Of a stretch of DNA of 64,000 bases, positions 11,614 to 22,879 are shown one piece after another. Within the stretch, counting starts at the first letter, position 1, and every line of letters starts with the position of its first letter. The stretch comes from Membranipora membranacea (Eukaryota > Bryozoa > Gymnolaemata > Cheilostomatida > Membraniporidae). Location of the stretch: assembly GCA_914767715.1 (NCBI GenBank), contig OU612066.1, positions 6,205,001-6,269,000 of the forward strand. Direction: 5' to 3'. A program made the translations under genes and the position numbers. The notes beneath the pieces were generated by a model. The model worked only from the letters and a program-made list of their open reading frames with translations, was not told where the DNA came from and ran no database searches.

Positions 11614-12383
11614 ATGGTGCCCAGAAGAAGTCGAGAAATCTCTCTCAACAAGAAAACTCAGCTGTTACTCACTGGGTTGACGCTGCTGCTTATATCTGAC
11701 TTCATCATTATAGGAGCATGCTATGGTCTTGTACTCACCAGGTTGGAAGAGTGCAACTTTAAGATGAGCGACAAGCAAGAAAGAATGCGTCAAAATGCTG
11801 ACATCAACGACGTAAGTAAGATAATACCACAATCACGGTCTAAAGATCATTACATACCCTAGTAGGTGTTGTTCTATGAGCCAGCACCTCATTTTTCAAA
11901 AAAAATTCATCCAGTTCAATATTAGCTTCTCATTTTCAATTGTTTATCACATCATGTTAAATAATATGTTATCGTTGTCAAGTTCATGAATGTTAGAATC
12001 CCATTACTCAGGTGTTCTCAAACAAACAAATTTGCATCGCTTCCTACTAAAATTTAACAATGAAACTAAATTAGACTTTTTAAATTTTACCATGCTCCAT
12101 TGCGGCAATCTTTAATTAATAATTATTGTTTTGTATTACAATTGTTCAGTTCGCACTAGTTAGGCTTAGTATTCACCACCAGGCGATTGATGCCACATGA
12201 AGTTGGGGGTTCAAATCCTACTGGAAAGGGGTCGCTTTTAAGAAATACAAGATTTTTTAAATACAGATCTGTTTGCCTACATGTATTTGTGAAACAGAAG
12301 TCTTAGAGTATGGCTCTGAACATCAGTCGGACGACCAAACAATTGATAGCAGCACATTGCAACCTGAGTCTGACACAGTGTGA
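11614..12383 (+). CDS. Two-exon small single-pass membrane protein, unknown
   Basis: Exon 1 (11614-11811, 66 codons) runs from ATG to a strong GTAAGT donor. Exon 2 (12267-12383) follows a TTTAAATACAG acceptor in the same phase (0) and ends in TGA, giving 104 residues. The N-terminus MVPRRSREISLNKK is basic. It is followed by about 27 hydrophobic residues (roughly 15-41) and then a polar, acidic segment with cysteines (ICLPTCIC in exon 2) and a Ser/Asp-rich end. The positive-inside rule suggests a type II topology with the C-terminus outside. I do not recognise the family. Support is the clean splice pair and a hydrophobic core. The intron holds a SINE fragment. Confidence 0.5.
12171..12240 (+). 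repeat. Old tRNA-derived SINE fragment (family S2)
   Basis: It contains CACCAGGCGATTGATGCCAC and a box-B-like GGGGGTTCAAATCC. It lies in the intron of the small membrane-protein gene. Similar degenerate pieces are at about 9830-9965 and, reversed, 35755-35860. The fragments are too decayed to define ends. Confidence 0.5.
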
Positions 12384-12484
12384 GCCAAAACACTTATTTG
12401 ATTTGAATCATTTTACTTTTATTTAGCAGACTATTAAAAAAGTTTTTTTGTGAAATTAGTTTTTCTTTGATCGTCTCAGATGTG

Positions 12485-15400
12485 ACCAATCAAAATCTTC
12501 ATTAATATCAGTACGAGGTAAATTACCTATTTTGACTTTCAAGCTCATACATTCACTCAGGGAGGTTTGGTCAGTCTGCATCCAGCTCGACGTACATGAT
12601 CTAGTGTCTCTGTTTCTGGTTTTATGCAAAAGTTACAAGTTGTTTTCACTCCTTGTATTTTCCATTTTAAAAGGGTGGCTTTGTTCACTATGCCATTCAT
12701 GGCTGTCTTCCACATAAAGCTAGAGTTTTGTGACGACAATTTATAATTGCTCCGTATTTTAGTTCTTGGTTTATTGGAATTTTAATGGGGAAGAGATCGC
12801 TCTCTCCTATGAGAAATTGGTAAAGCTGATTAGTTGACACAGGGCTTATTTTAAGGATGTCTCTAGATTTGTTGTCTATTTTATTAAGTACTGTTTGTGT
12901 TTTTTTTTATTGGTCTAGATCAGCTGTGGGCAACCTGCGGCTTTTTTGCCAGTGCGGCCTAATGGGTAATCTTTTGCGGCCTAATTGTGGCCTTATGTCT
13001 GTGAAAATCACACATTCAAGCAAGTATTTATAATCTTTGATTCAAGTTTTAACTGTCATGTGGATGTCCAAGTATGCATTACCCTGTACAAGCTCAATTC
13101 ATTGTTGGGATATCAAAATATTGGCATTCTGATTCAACCATGCGCTAAGTTACTTACATGTAGAAAAAAAAGGAAATTCCCAAGCCATTCTACACAAAAG
13201 CATCATGAATGTACTGGTGCCAACTACTTTTTCACGCGCTTCCATTTGAATAAATACCCCAAACAGTAAAGACATTGTCGTAATATTGTGAGAGAAAAGC
13301 AATTTTATCAATTCTTTCACCTTTGGATAATTAACTACAAACTGTTTTTTGCAAAGCTGTCATTTTGAGCAAGAATGGAAAAGTTGTTCTATCAAAAAAT
13401 TGACATTGTTACAAGTGCGCCAGCATTTTGCCTGGAATGTTCCAGATTGAATCTCATTGAAAAGTATGCAAATATTTACTGCACTTCTTGAGCGCTCATC
13501 CTGCCCTTTGCCCTGCTGCTCGAAACACTGGGAAACAGCCACGTACACAACCGTTTCCCAGACACAAAAATTCAGTAGATTAGATTAACAAGATAAAGCT
13601 AAACTGATGCAGTTGAAAAATCTGTCGCTTATTGCAACATAACAAAAACATTTTTATCGACACATAAATCTGCTTTAGTTTGTATGAAATGCACAGTGCG
13701 AAATTATACTTTGTGTTACAAGTTTGTGCCGGAAAAATATGTTGTGGCCTTTTGTGTTGATTCTGCATAAAATGCGGCCTTCTTCAAAAAAAGGTTGCCC
13801 ACCCATGGTCTAGATGTTTGAAGTAGTGTGCACTGTTTTTAGTATAGGTATGTGGAAACAGAGATCTTCTCCGGAAAGAGAAAAAATACACAAAAAAAAT
13901 TGAGTTTTTGGTTTTTATTTTTGCAGAAAGTGATGACATCCCTTATGAAAATGTTTCCATTATGAATGTTTCTGTCTGGAACTGCGTAAAGCTGCTCCGA
14001 TGAAATATTAGATTTTAGGAATTCAGAAAAATACACTTTGTTCAGGTATTTGGTAAGGATTTTGTAATCAATGTTTAATAGTGCGATTGATCTATAATCT
14101 GATGGTGTTTCACAGTTTGATTTTTTTGGTATCACAGTGGTTACTGCCCTAGTCATGGACTTAGGAACTGTATTTTCAGTGTTTTTTTATGTATAGACTT
14201 CAATTAATATATCCTGAATGTCTTCAAAAAAAGTTTTGTAAAATTCCGCTGTTAGATTGTCTATGCCCGGAGTCAGGGGCATATTGAGTTTATTATAACA
14301 ATTTTTTTGGGTCTGGGTCATTTATCTGGGGTTGAACTCCAACTTTGTGAAAAAAAAAGATATTTATCTTCTTCTTCCCCACCCCACAGACCCCGACCAG
14401 TATAATAAGGAGGCTCGGCCCTCAAGGTAGTCATGGGCCAACTAGTAATGTGTAGTTCCATGTAAAAAGGAGTAACTCCTTGCATGTACTCACTCTCAGC
14501 AGTATCATGTAACATAACATGTACTGTATGTAATTTGGACTGACCACCATTCTCCCTGATTGCACCTTAATATGATGAGCACATCCACTGTGGAATATAT
14601 TACAATTAAGTATTAACTTACCTTCGGTTTTATTTTTAATTTATTTTTTAAATCATATTCAACTTCATGGCGCTCTCGTTTCCTGAAACGCAGTGTTTAA
14701 TTATTATCTTTTTAATTCTTTTTTTAATGTCATCCCACCATTCCCTTACTTTCTTATGCGATGCGATGCGTAGTGATCTGCAATCCTCTATTAGGTTTGG
14801 AATTAATCGATATAAACGTCATCTTAGAGTATTGAATTATTAAGTTTCCAAAAGGAATTACCGTAGGCAATTGTGCTTATATTGAACTTGATCGAACAGT
14901 GTAGAATCTTATGATCGGAATCAGGAAAAAATCAGATTTAACAGAAGAAGCACAATCTCTGGGTACAAAAAATGTGTCGAGTCTGCTGGCTGATGCAGCA
15001 CTACCAGAAAACCAGGTGAATTCGTTTTTTAAAGCTTCTGGTGATTTTCTGTAGGGATCAGAGCAACCGAAAGATGTAACAAGTGAGTCTAACTTCGAAG
15101 AGCCTACCAGGACCTCGGTTTCGTAATGAATTGAGCACACGCAATTCATATCCCCAGCAATGATGTTCATTTTGGACGAAGAAAAAAAAGGTGGAAGTGT
15201 AGTTGAAACAAATCTTCCTGTCCGCTGGTCTATTTGGAGCGTAAACACAGACAACTCCGATTTGTTTATTGTAAAAAGGAAAATTCACGTGGCAGATTCG
15301 GCCGTCATTATTGGAAAAAAAATGGTCAATGACGCCTAAAAAATTGACTTTAAAAAGGATTGCCACCCCGGCAGAATGTGAAGTGAGAAAGTCAAACAAT

Positions 15401-16650
15401 GATTTACCTTTCCATTCTCTACAGGGATTCAAAGAGATCAGAGTTAAGTTTTCCGGGAATAGAAGTTACTTTTTGCCTTTTATTGAATTCTGCTATGCCT
15501 CGGAGGTTTAAAGAAGATACTTGAAGTACCTCGGCCATAGATGAATGGAAGAAGGAGTTGTTTTGTTTATGAAAGCTTTAAAGAAGGATGAGGAGAAAAC
15601 TCCAGAAAAAAACGAGGGAGCTCTGAAGAGTTATTTAGGTGGAGGGTGGACTGTGCACAAAAAAGAACTTCAGTCATCTGACGCCACGTTTGGCGTTTTC
15701 TTAAGTTCTGCGCCCCCCTTTTCCCCTTCCCCGTCCAGAACAGAGCTGGATGTCCTTTTGGCATTGGTGTTCATGTTAGTTTCGCTGTTGATGTTAATCT
15801 GCAAAGAAGCATCGAAGGACTCATCAGAAGAAAGGGCAACTTCATCTGTCTCTGCTGCCTGGGTGGACTCAATGGACTGGGAGGTGGAGCTGGTGGCTGT
15901 CGGGCTAGCCCATACATTGGGTTTGGGTAGTGAATCTGGCCTCAGCTCAGCTGGTTTAGAGTTAGAACTAGAGTGAGCATTAGATAAGAGTAAGAGTTAG
16001 AAGCAAAGTAGTTCTTGTTTAAAATTGTCATATGACCTATGGACAGAAGCTTTTGTTTATTTGATTCTTTTTTAGTCCATGATTTGTTTAAAGCGACTGT
16101 ACTCTCTTGATCCTAAAGATCACATGAGTCATAGCTGTGACCTTTTTTGTGTGCAAATACTACAAACTGTTACCCTATCACACTCCTCATTAGTGTGGCA
16201 AGTCAGATGGCAAATTGTGCAATGTTCAAAAAGACAGTCCCTAGCTGTGGACTGGCACTCAAAGCATGTTCTGACCTGATTTCTATAAGCTATTCTGAAC
16301 CCTGATTTGCCAAATCTGACCCACCCTGGAATCACTAACCCCTTCTTGGGCTCTATAACAAATTGTCTGACACCATTCTCAATTGTGGGAAAACTCCTTA
16401 AACCTCATTCTTCTGCCCTTTATAATTTTGCCGTATGTGGACAAAGCTGCCAACAAAGCATTGTCCGATACCAAAGAGTGACCCTCTCAAACTGAAGGGA
16501 AATAGTTAAAAGCAGCTCCTGCTTTAGCTCTAAACGAATATTCCACTCAACAGGAGCACTTGCAAGGAAGTCCGACAAACTCGTCTGGTCGATGAAACTG
16601 ACTTAAATGCCATCCCCAATGGGAACGGCAGACCGAACTTTGGAGAGAGA
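12485..16650 (-). mobile_element. Tx1/L1-like LINE, degenerate, interrupted by a hAT element
   Basis: Reading down the minus strand there are four pieces. First is an ORF1 piece (about 16400-16129) with a CCHC-type cysteine array (CFECQSTARDC...CSIC). Next is an endonuclease-domain piece (about 15430-14880) with MNIIAGDMNCV and DPYR...FTW. Then comes reverse transcriptase (about 14270-13840) with PGIDNLTAEFYK and DYRSIALLNIDYKILTKYL. Last is a C-terminal zf-RVT-like piece (12739-12557) with FMWKTAMNGIV and a Cys-x2-Cys...His array. Frames are broken in several places, and about 14320-14880 is poorly conserved. A hAT element sits inside (12921-13807). The element codes for retrotransposition and is clearly inactive here. 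Confidence 0.85.
12921..13807. mobile_element. 887-bp hAT-type element nested in the LINE
   Basis: It is bounded by the 8-bp direct repeat GTCTAGAT (12913-12920 and 13808-13815). The inverted ends are CAGCTGTGGGCAACC and, on the other side, the complement of GGTTGCCCACCCATG, which fits the CAG-x-GGTGGGCAACC class of hAT termini. Just inside the ends are GCGGCCT repeats. No transposase frame is present, so it is non-autonomous. LINE sequence continues on both sides, which dates it after the LINE. Confidence 0.92.
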
Positions 16651-16654
16651 CGTG

Positions 16655-18970
16655 TAATTTTGAAGATCAGCAAAAAACAATGCTACCAAATCACTTGCAG
16701 CTCACTTGGATGACAGCAGAAAGAATGATGACCAGAAAAAAAAGTGACTAAACTAGACCAAATGTATGCTGCAAGAGCTTTGTGCAAATCGCAAGAAAGA
16801 AAATTTCCCGCCAAAACGGAGGGAGTGAAAAAAAGCAATGAAATTACAGCTAAATATAAGTGCTGAGGAAGTGTGTCACTCAAAAACGGAGTGAAAGCTG
16901 AGCATTTTAAGTTACATCATTATGCCATTATATTTAACCACAAGATGAAGTTGGATTAAATTGTTACCCAGATCTGATGATTCAAATCCACAGATAATCC
17001 TTTCACCGCTGGCCAGAAAGCGTCTGATAACTTCTGACAGGGCTGGTGCTTCACGCGCATTCAAGTAGATGAGCCATACAAAACATGTGCAAAAATTTTG
17101 GAAATTACGTGCACATCTTGTTTAACTGTAATCTCATTAATGGTCACGAGACAAAGACATTACGACACACCTTGATTTACTTCATTGGGTATACTGTGCG
17201 ACATGAAGATGTTACTGTTGGCCCTTACGCACAAATATGTTGTCTATTAGTATTTCAGTCTACTATTGCCACCAAGAAAGTTCTACAGATATCCCATCTC
17301 ACTTTGATGGTACATCATGTTATGACTGTTCAACTCATTCCATCAAATTTCAAAAAGTACAGATCTAGGGAGACAATTAATAAAAGAGGCCATTTCATAA
17401 GATGATGGATAATATTGGATGTGATGATGCTTGACTGAAGAAGGGTGTCATTCGAACAAAAACTGACATAATTGCTGCCTGTTTGTGCATTGTTGAGCAG
17501 TTTGACCCTGTTTGCAAATAACACATGTGGAGCTATACTATATTCAGGGTGAATAATTTTGAAAAAATAAACCAAAATAAAAAGGACAAAATAAGAGATT
17601 TTTCTGAGCGAGATGATTGCAAGAATTTATTGTGAAAAGCCTTGGTCATTCTCATTGAGAGACCCCACCAAATGACTTTTGGAGAATGGGACAGTCAGCA
17701 TACGAAAGGAATCCCAGGCTTGGTACACATATACCCAAAAGTAGGCAAGAGTGGGAAGTTAGGCTATTTTATGGTGTTTGAAACAAGAATATGATGCACA
17801 GCACAGCACACGCAACGTGGGTCGGATTCTGACTGAGAGCATCCCATGAAAAATATTACAGCTGATAACCAGACATCACTAAAGTGGGAAAATAATTACT
17901 TCCTGTGTGTCTACTCCCTAGTGTTCTGGAAAGTTCATTCATTCATCCATCCATAGATCTAACCAGTGTATGCCGAAAGTGCCTAGATATAGCTTTAGAC
18001 TTGCCACATATGCCTTGTCAGCGAAGTATAGCATTAACACCCGTACATACAAGTCTGCAACAGAGCTCATAAGAAAGTGAATTATTATGCTCAATTTTAG
18101 TCCTCTCCCAATATGCTGGATTATAAATCTTATGATCAGATGTCCCTAAAAATGAAAGTTTGAGTACATGAATTCCGTCACTTATTTCTTATTTAAGAAT
18201 AAAAGCGGAGTTCATATACTTGAACTATATGAACAGGAATCAAAACAAAGTATTGAGGAGCAACTTAGTAAACAAACCTTATTAGACAAAACTTTGCTCG
18301 TTATACAGGCTGGATTGTATCAGTACAGCCATTACTGGAAGCTCTTGGAATCTTAGAACTGTCTTCTAAAAGACATAGTATCAATTAACAAGATTTATCT
18401 ACTGATGCAGCAGAGGCAAGTTTGCATTGTTGGTGCGTTCTGTTTTGATTGTTGGGCTTGGCTAACCGCATACCGGAAATTACAGATGAAGGGAGACAAC
18501 TTTGAAGTGCTGAACAAAGAATGATGTGTGTGAAATGGAGGAATAACCAAATAGATATGTATCATCAAGGCAACATTTGATGGAGCAAACAATATCAATT
18601 TACATTCACTCTGTATTTTGAATGGTCACAATTGTTATATACCTTCATTGGCATCTCTATCCTCATCTCATGCCGCAAAGAATATACAAGTGAATAATTT
18701 TATAGGGAAAAAAGACCAATTCGACAAAGCTCTCATGAAAAACATTGCTTACTTTTAAGGAAATCATCTTCGTCCTCTCATCAATATTTCATCGAGACCA
18801 TTCACAGTTCTCAATCCTTCAGGTTGGCACTTACGACTACTTCAAAGTTTGTGATAGACCCAATTGAGATTGTAGAATGGAGGTGCGAGAGAGCTGATTT
18901 GGTGCGCCCGGTGCACTACTTCATATTTTCCATATTTCCATATAAAGGTATATTCTCTAGTTTCACCATA
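16655..18970. other. Intergenic stretch between two LINEs
   Basis: Open frames here (for example 17085-17405 and 18168-18356) show no recognisable domain, splice structure or compositional bias. No TIR pair, tRNA or tandem repeat was found. Part may be untranslated LINE 5' sequence. Confidence 0.4.
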
Positions 18971-18974
18971 AGTT

Positions 18975-21267
18975 ATACACATATATATATATATATTACA
19001 TATTTATTCTGGTGAATTTATAAGTCCTGGGACTTTTGTCCTTGTTTCTTTTAAAAGAGAAATGCAAATAGAGTAAATTATAAAAGTGTGTGTGAAATAA
19101 TAGGAACGCACAAAGTTATAAAAATACAAAGAATACAGGTGAAAGATATTATCGCAGTTAAAAATTTACTATTTTATAGAAAAATGATGAATGAAGAATG
19201 AAGATGCAAGTATTAAGAAGTAAAAAAGTTTATACACTAGAAATGTGGCTTGAGATGGCTAATTTGAAAGATTTGAGATCATGGCACAGCTTAATGTTTG
19301 GGGGCCAGTCATTGTATAGTTTAGCACCAAAGTTCGCTAGGGAGAACCTGTATTTGTCCTTGGATAACATCAAACCCTCTTTTTTTCCAAGCCGTGTATC
19401 ACTTTTTAATTTTAAAGGCATAAGGCTGGCATCAAAATTGTTTATCATATTAAAATATGTCAAAAGGTATAAATAATGGTATCGCTTGGTGATAAAATGA
19501 ATATTGTGCCGCTGCCTTGTCTCAACTCTTGGGCGATTGAGATTTAAATTTTCAAACAACAGCTCTCAATTTTTAGGATGTCTTTTTTAATATATTCATT
19601 AGAGCAATAAATTAGCAGTGTGCAATATTCAAAGTTTGGTCTTATTTGAGACTTTGTCTTATTAACCCTTTGTACCAGACAGCAGCTAAGGATTCATTCA
19701 AAGAATTACGATTTCTCTCGAAATTTGCTCTGATTGAGTTTAGCTTTCGTTTAATCTTTTTGATATGGGATTTAAAATTCAAATTTCTATCTAAAATTAC
19801 TCCTAAATATTTCAATTTGTCTGACTGTTTAAAGGACATGCCTTGAAAACTTAGTTTGGGAAATTCTGTGTTATTGGAATTGGAGACAGTCATAACATCT
19901 GTCTTGGATGCATTGAGTATCAATTTATACAATTGTATCAGCCAGAAGCTAAGGCTAGTGAATGTTCCATATTTTTAATGGATATGGATGGGTCATTGCC
20001 ACAACTATCATGAGGCAGTCATCGGCAAACAAATAACAGTTTTCTAAAGTAGTGAGATCATTGATAAAAGCAATAAAGAGTAATGGGCCCAAAACAGACC
20101 CTTGAGGAACTCGGGTAAGATTTTGATTCCTAATCAGATGAAATGCCATTAACCTTCATGGTTTGAGACCTGTTTGATAAATAATTTTCTATAAAGGATG
20201 CTGCCGATTGAATAAAGTTGAATTTTTGAGTAAATTTGGTTACCAACAGTTTATGATTTACCCAGTCAAAAGCTTTTTTGATGTTCAGTGAAGCAAGGGT
20301 TAAGAATTTAGAACTATCATGAGATAGTGGAGCTTCCAGAACGAATCCCAAATTGTCTGCAGCGCAAAAGTTGGTTTGACTCCATGAACTCTCGCATTTG
20401 GTTGGCTACAATTTTCTCAAGTACATTGCTCAAAATAGGGAGAAGGGATATTGGACTGTAATTGTTAGCCTGATTTTTGGAACCACTTTTAATAATAGGA
20501 GTAACAAGTGCATTCTTCCAAACATCTGGAAATTGATTATTGCTAAGTGATAAATTTATGATGTGTGATAAGGGATTGAGAATTGAAGGCTCTAAAATTT
20601 TTTATACCAAAGCAGGAATTTGGCTTAATCACCCTGTTTTTCTGGATTTTAATGAGTTGAGAATTCGAGACACTTCATTCATTCATTGTTGACCAATTCA
20701 AATGCAAACTTCGAAATAGATTTGTCAAAACCTGAGTCAAAAAAATTATCAAAAGCATTTTAAGTCTCTTTTATTAGCGAGGTAACTTCGAAGTCTTCCC
20801 AGCAGATGGATTTATCTCTCAGACTTGGGGTTTTAAATGGTGCAAATTGATCTGTGAGGTCACATAATTTTTTTTCGAACAATTCAGCAGCCTGGTGAAC
20901 ACAATGACAACTTTCAATACTATCTCATATTCATCAAATTTTCTGAAGTCTCTCTTTTTGATATATGAACATGTATAATTTGACTTTTTCAGAATAAGCT
21001 GGCACTCAAAAGAAAAGTGATCACTAATGTCACAAATTCTGACTTTATGACTTTGAATAACATTTTTTTGCAGTTTGTGAAAATATGATCGGTTATTGTT
21101 TGAGATTCTTTAAAACACCTTGTAGGGGTATCAATCACTTGGTTAAAACTATGCAGGAACATAAATGTGTCAAATTTTTCTTTTAGAGTAGACTCTTTGG
21201 ACCAGTCTATTAGTGATGGCGGGACTTGTCTCCTCGGGACAGTATCTCGTCCCGTCGAGACAGACAA
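18975..21267 (-). mobile_element. CR1/jockey-like LINE, nearly full reverse transcriptase
   Basis: On the minus strand, an endonuclease end (VIDTPTRCF...TDHIFTN, 21150-21050) is followed by reverse transcriptase. The RT shows FPDVWKNALVTPIIKSGS (about 20540-20490), KAFDWVNHKLL, then VPQGSVLGPLLF...FADD (20130-20010), then LKYLGVILDRNLNF (about 19830). The C-terminal part runs to a stop at 19230. The 3' untranslated part ends near 18975 with AATAAATATG and TA repeats, a microsatellite-type LINE tail. There are a few frameshifts. A partial second copy lies at 63365-64000 on the plus strand. Confidence 0.88.
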
Positions 21268-21311
21268 CTCCTAACACAGCTCAGGACTACTTAGCATTGT
21301 ATATGGTAGTA

Positions 21312-21745
21312 GCTGGTCAAAATGTTGCCTTCACCCAGACTCGAACCAGTGACCTAATGACTACGCTCTTACCCACTACGCTCTTACCCACTGCGCTCTT
21401 ACCCACTGCGCTCTTACCCACTACGCTCTTACCCACTGCGCTCTTACCCACTGCGCTCTTACCCACCGCGCTCTTACCCACTGCGCTCTTACCCACTGCG
21501 CTCTTACCCACTGCGCTCTTACCCACTGCGCTCTTACCCACTGCGCTCTTACCCACCGCGCTCTTACCCACTGCGCTCTTACCCACTGCGCTCTTACCCA
21601 CCGCGCTCTTACCCACTGCGCTCTTACCCACTGCGCTCTTACCCACTGCGCTCTCATCCACTGCGCTCTTACCCACCGCGCTCTTACCCACCGCGCTCTT
21701 ACCCACCGCGCTCTTACCAACTGCGCTAGGATTTGAGATGACGTC
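21312..21745 (-). repeat. tRNA-derived element with D-arm expanded into a 15-bp minisatellite
   Basis: From 21361 to 21720 there are 24 head-to-tail 15-bp units; the minus-strand unit is close to GCAGTGGGTAAGAGC. On the minus strand the array is preceded by CCTAGCGCAGTTGGTAAGAG (about 21731-21712), a good tRNA box A and D-arm. It is followed by GTAGTCATTAGGTCACTGG and the box-B-like GGTTCGAGTC (about 21343-21334). The unit is therefore the D-loop and 3' D-stem of the tRNA-like head, amplified between box A and box B. All frames stay open because 15 is a multiple of 3; none is a gene. Confidence 0.85.
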
Positions 21746-21749
21746 ATGA

Positions 21750-22450
21750 GAAATTCAGTTTATCATTATGATGGAAAGGCAGTTATTAGTCATGCTTTTG
21801 CTGCAGTTATTAAACGGCTGACAACACTACATGAAGCTTTCTTTAGACATCTATAAATTCAATAAATACTTGACAGAATTGGATGAAGCTTGGTCTCAAC
21901 ATAGCTCCTTATTGCTAGATGACAAGTTACAAATTGAACCAAATGTACTAGTGATAGTGAATGAATATCCACCATTCTTTTAAATTGTGATATCTGAAGA
22001 ATGTTTTATCGGCATCGAAATGTCTCGGTCTCGTCCTGGCCTTTTCCACCGATGCCCAGTCCAAGTTGTTCATGAGTTACCTTTGTGCTTAATTATGTTT
22101 CCCTACATAGCTCTTTTGGTATTTCGTCTAGTAAATTTCATATGTATCCTAGGCACTGCAGTGTTTTGTTTCTCCTTTTTCACTGGTAGGCAGTAGGCAG
22201 TACTTATATCTCCAGCTGTTATCTCCATCCCATTGTATCAGCAATACTCAGCACCAGCTTCTCTGTGTTTTCGCTGTTTTCGGCACATTATGGATCTCCA
22301 AACAGTCACCTCTCTCATACCTCTCCATCCCATCTAATCTGCTACGCAAGCCGCTATTCTTTTCTTTTAGCACCTCAACTTTTTCCTTCAGCTTCTGAAC
22401 GGCCTTCAGCAACTTCTCCTCCGGGTTCTGGAGGCACTGAGGCATGTAAT
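21750..22450. other. Intergenic stretch
   Basis: No coding, RNA or repeat structure was recognised. Short open frames overlap each other on both strands and look like chance. Confidence 0.4.
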
Positions 22451-22455
22451 TGTGA

Positions 22456-22876
22456 GCGACTTAACGACATTGGAGGGTGTAGAAGCAATGATACTATCAC
22501 TGATTTACTGTCCAAAATCCAGGCTTTTTGTCGATTACTCGATCAATTTTGATCGGATTTTGAGTTTAAAGAATAAAATAGATTTAGAAGCTTGTCCTTA
22601 ACTGTTTGATACTAATTTTAGATGGAAAAGATTTTTTGACAGAGAAATAGCATTAAGTTGATAATAACATGCTACTGATTGTAAAGTAATTTTCAAATAC
22701 AAAATCCGATTCAAATTGATCGAGTTATGAACAAAAAACCTGGATTATGAACAGTATGTCGAAGATAGCATCTTTGCTTCTACACCTTCCAATGACGTTA
22801 CGTCGCCCCACAATTAAGTGCCTCATTTCAGCTGTATATGGTGTCCTGTCTAGGTTAATTATTAAGTCTATGGTTA
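22456..22876. mobile_element. Inverted-repeat element, family member 1
   Basis: Arms of about 105 bp face each other. The left arm (22456 to about 22562) opens GCGACTTAACGACATTGGA. The right arm (about 22700-22806) closes TCCAATGACGTTACGTCGC. Both arms contain a GATCGAGTTAT/CGATCAATTT block and AAAACCTGGATT. Sequence from the right arm plus the following 70 bp (AAGTGCCTCATTTCAGCTG) recurs at 31325-31503 and, in part, at 45704-45792. The class is unknown and no target duplication was identified. Confidence 0.7.
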
Positions 22877-22879
22877 TAC

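Noticed and set aside
15545-15976. 143-codon plus-strand frame, Ser/Glu/Val-rich
   Set aside because: It is the complement of LINE ORF1 sequence on the minus strand.
21361-21720. Regular array as a CRISPR
   Set aside because: Units are contiguous 15-mers without spacers, and this is an animal genome. The same applies to the 29-bp array at 61338-61482.
21213-21749. Long open frames on both strands (up to 178 codons) with repeated five-residue units
   Set aside because: They are produced by a 15-bp minisatellite; all frames are open because the unit is a multiple of three.
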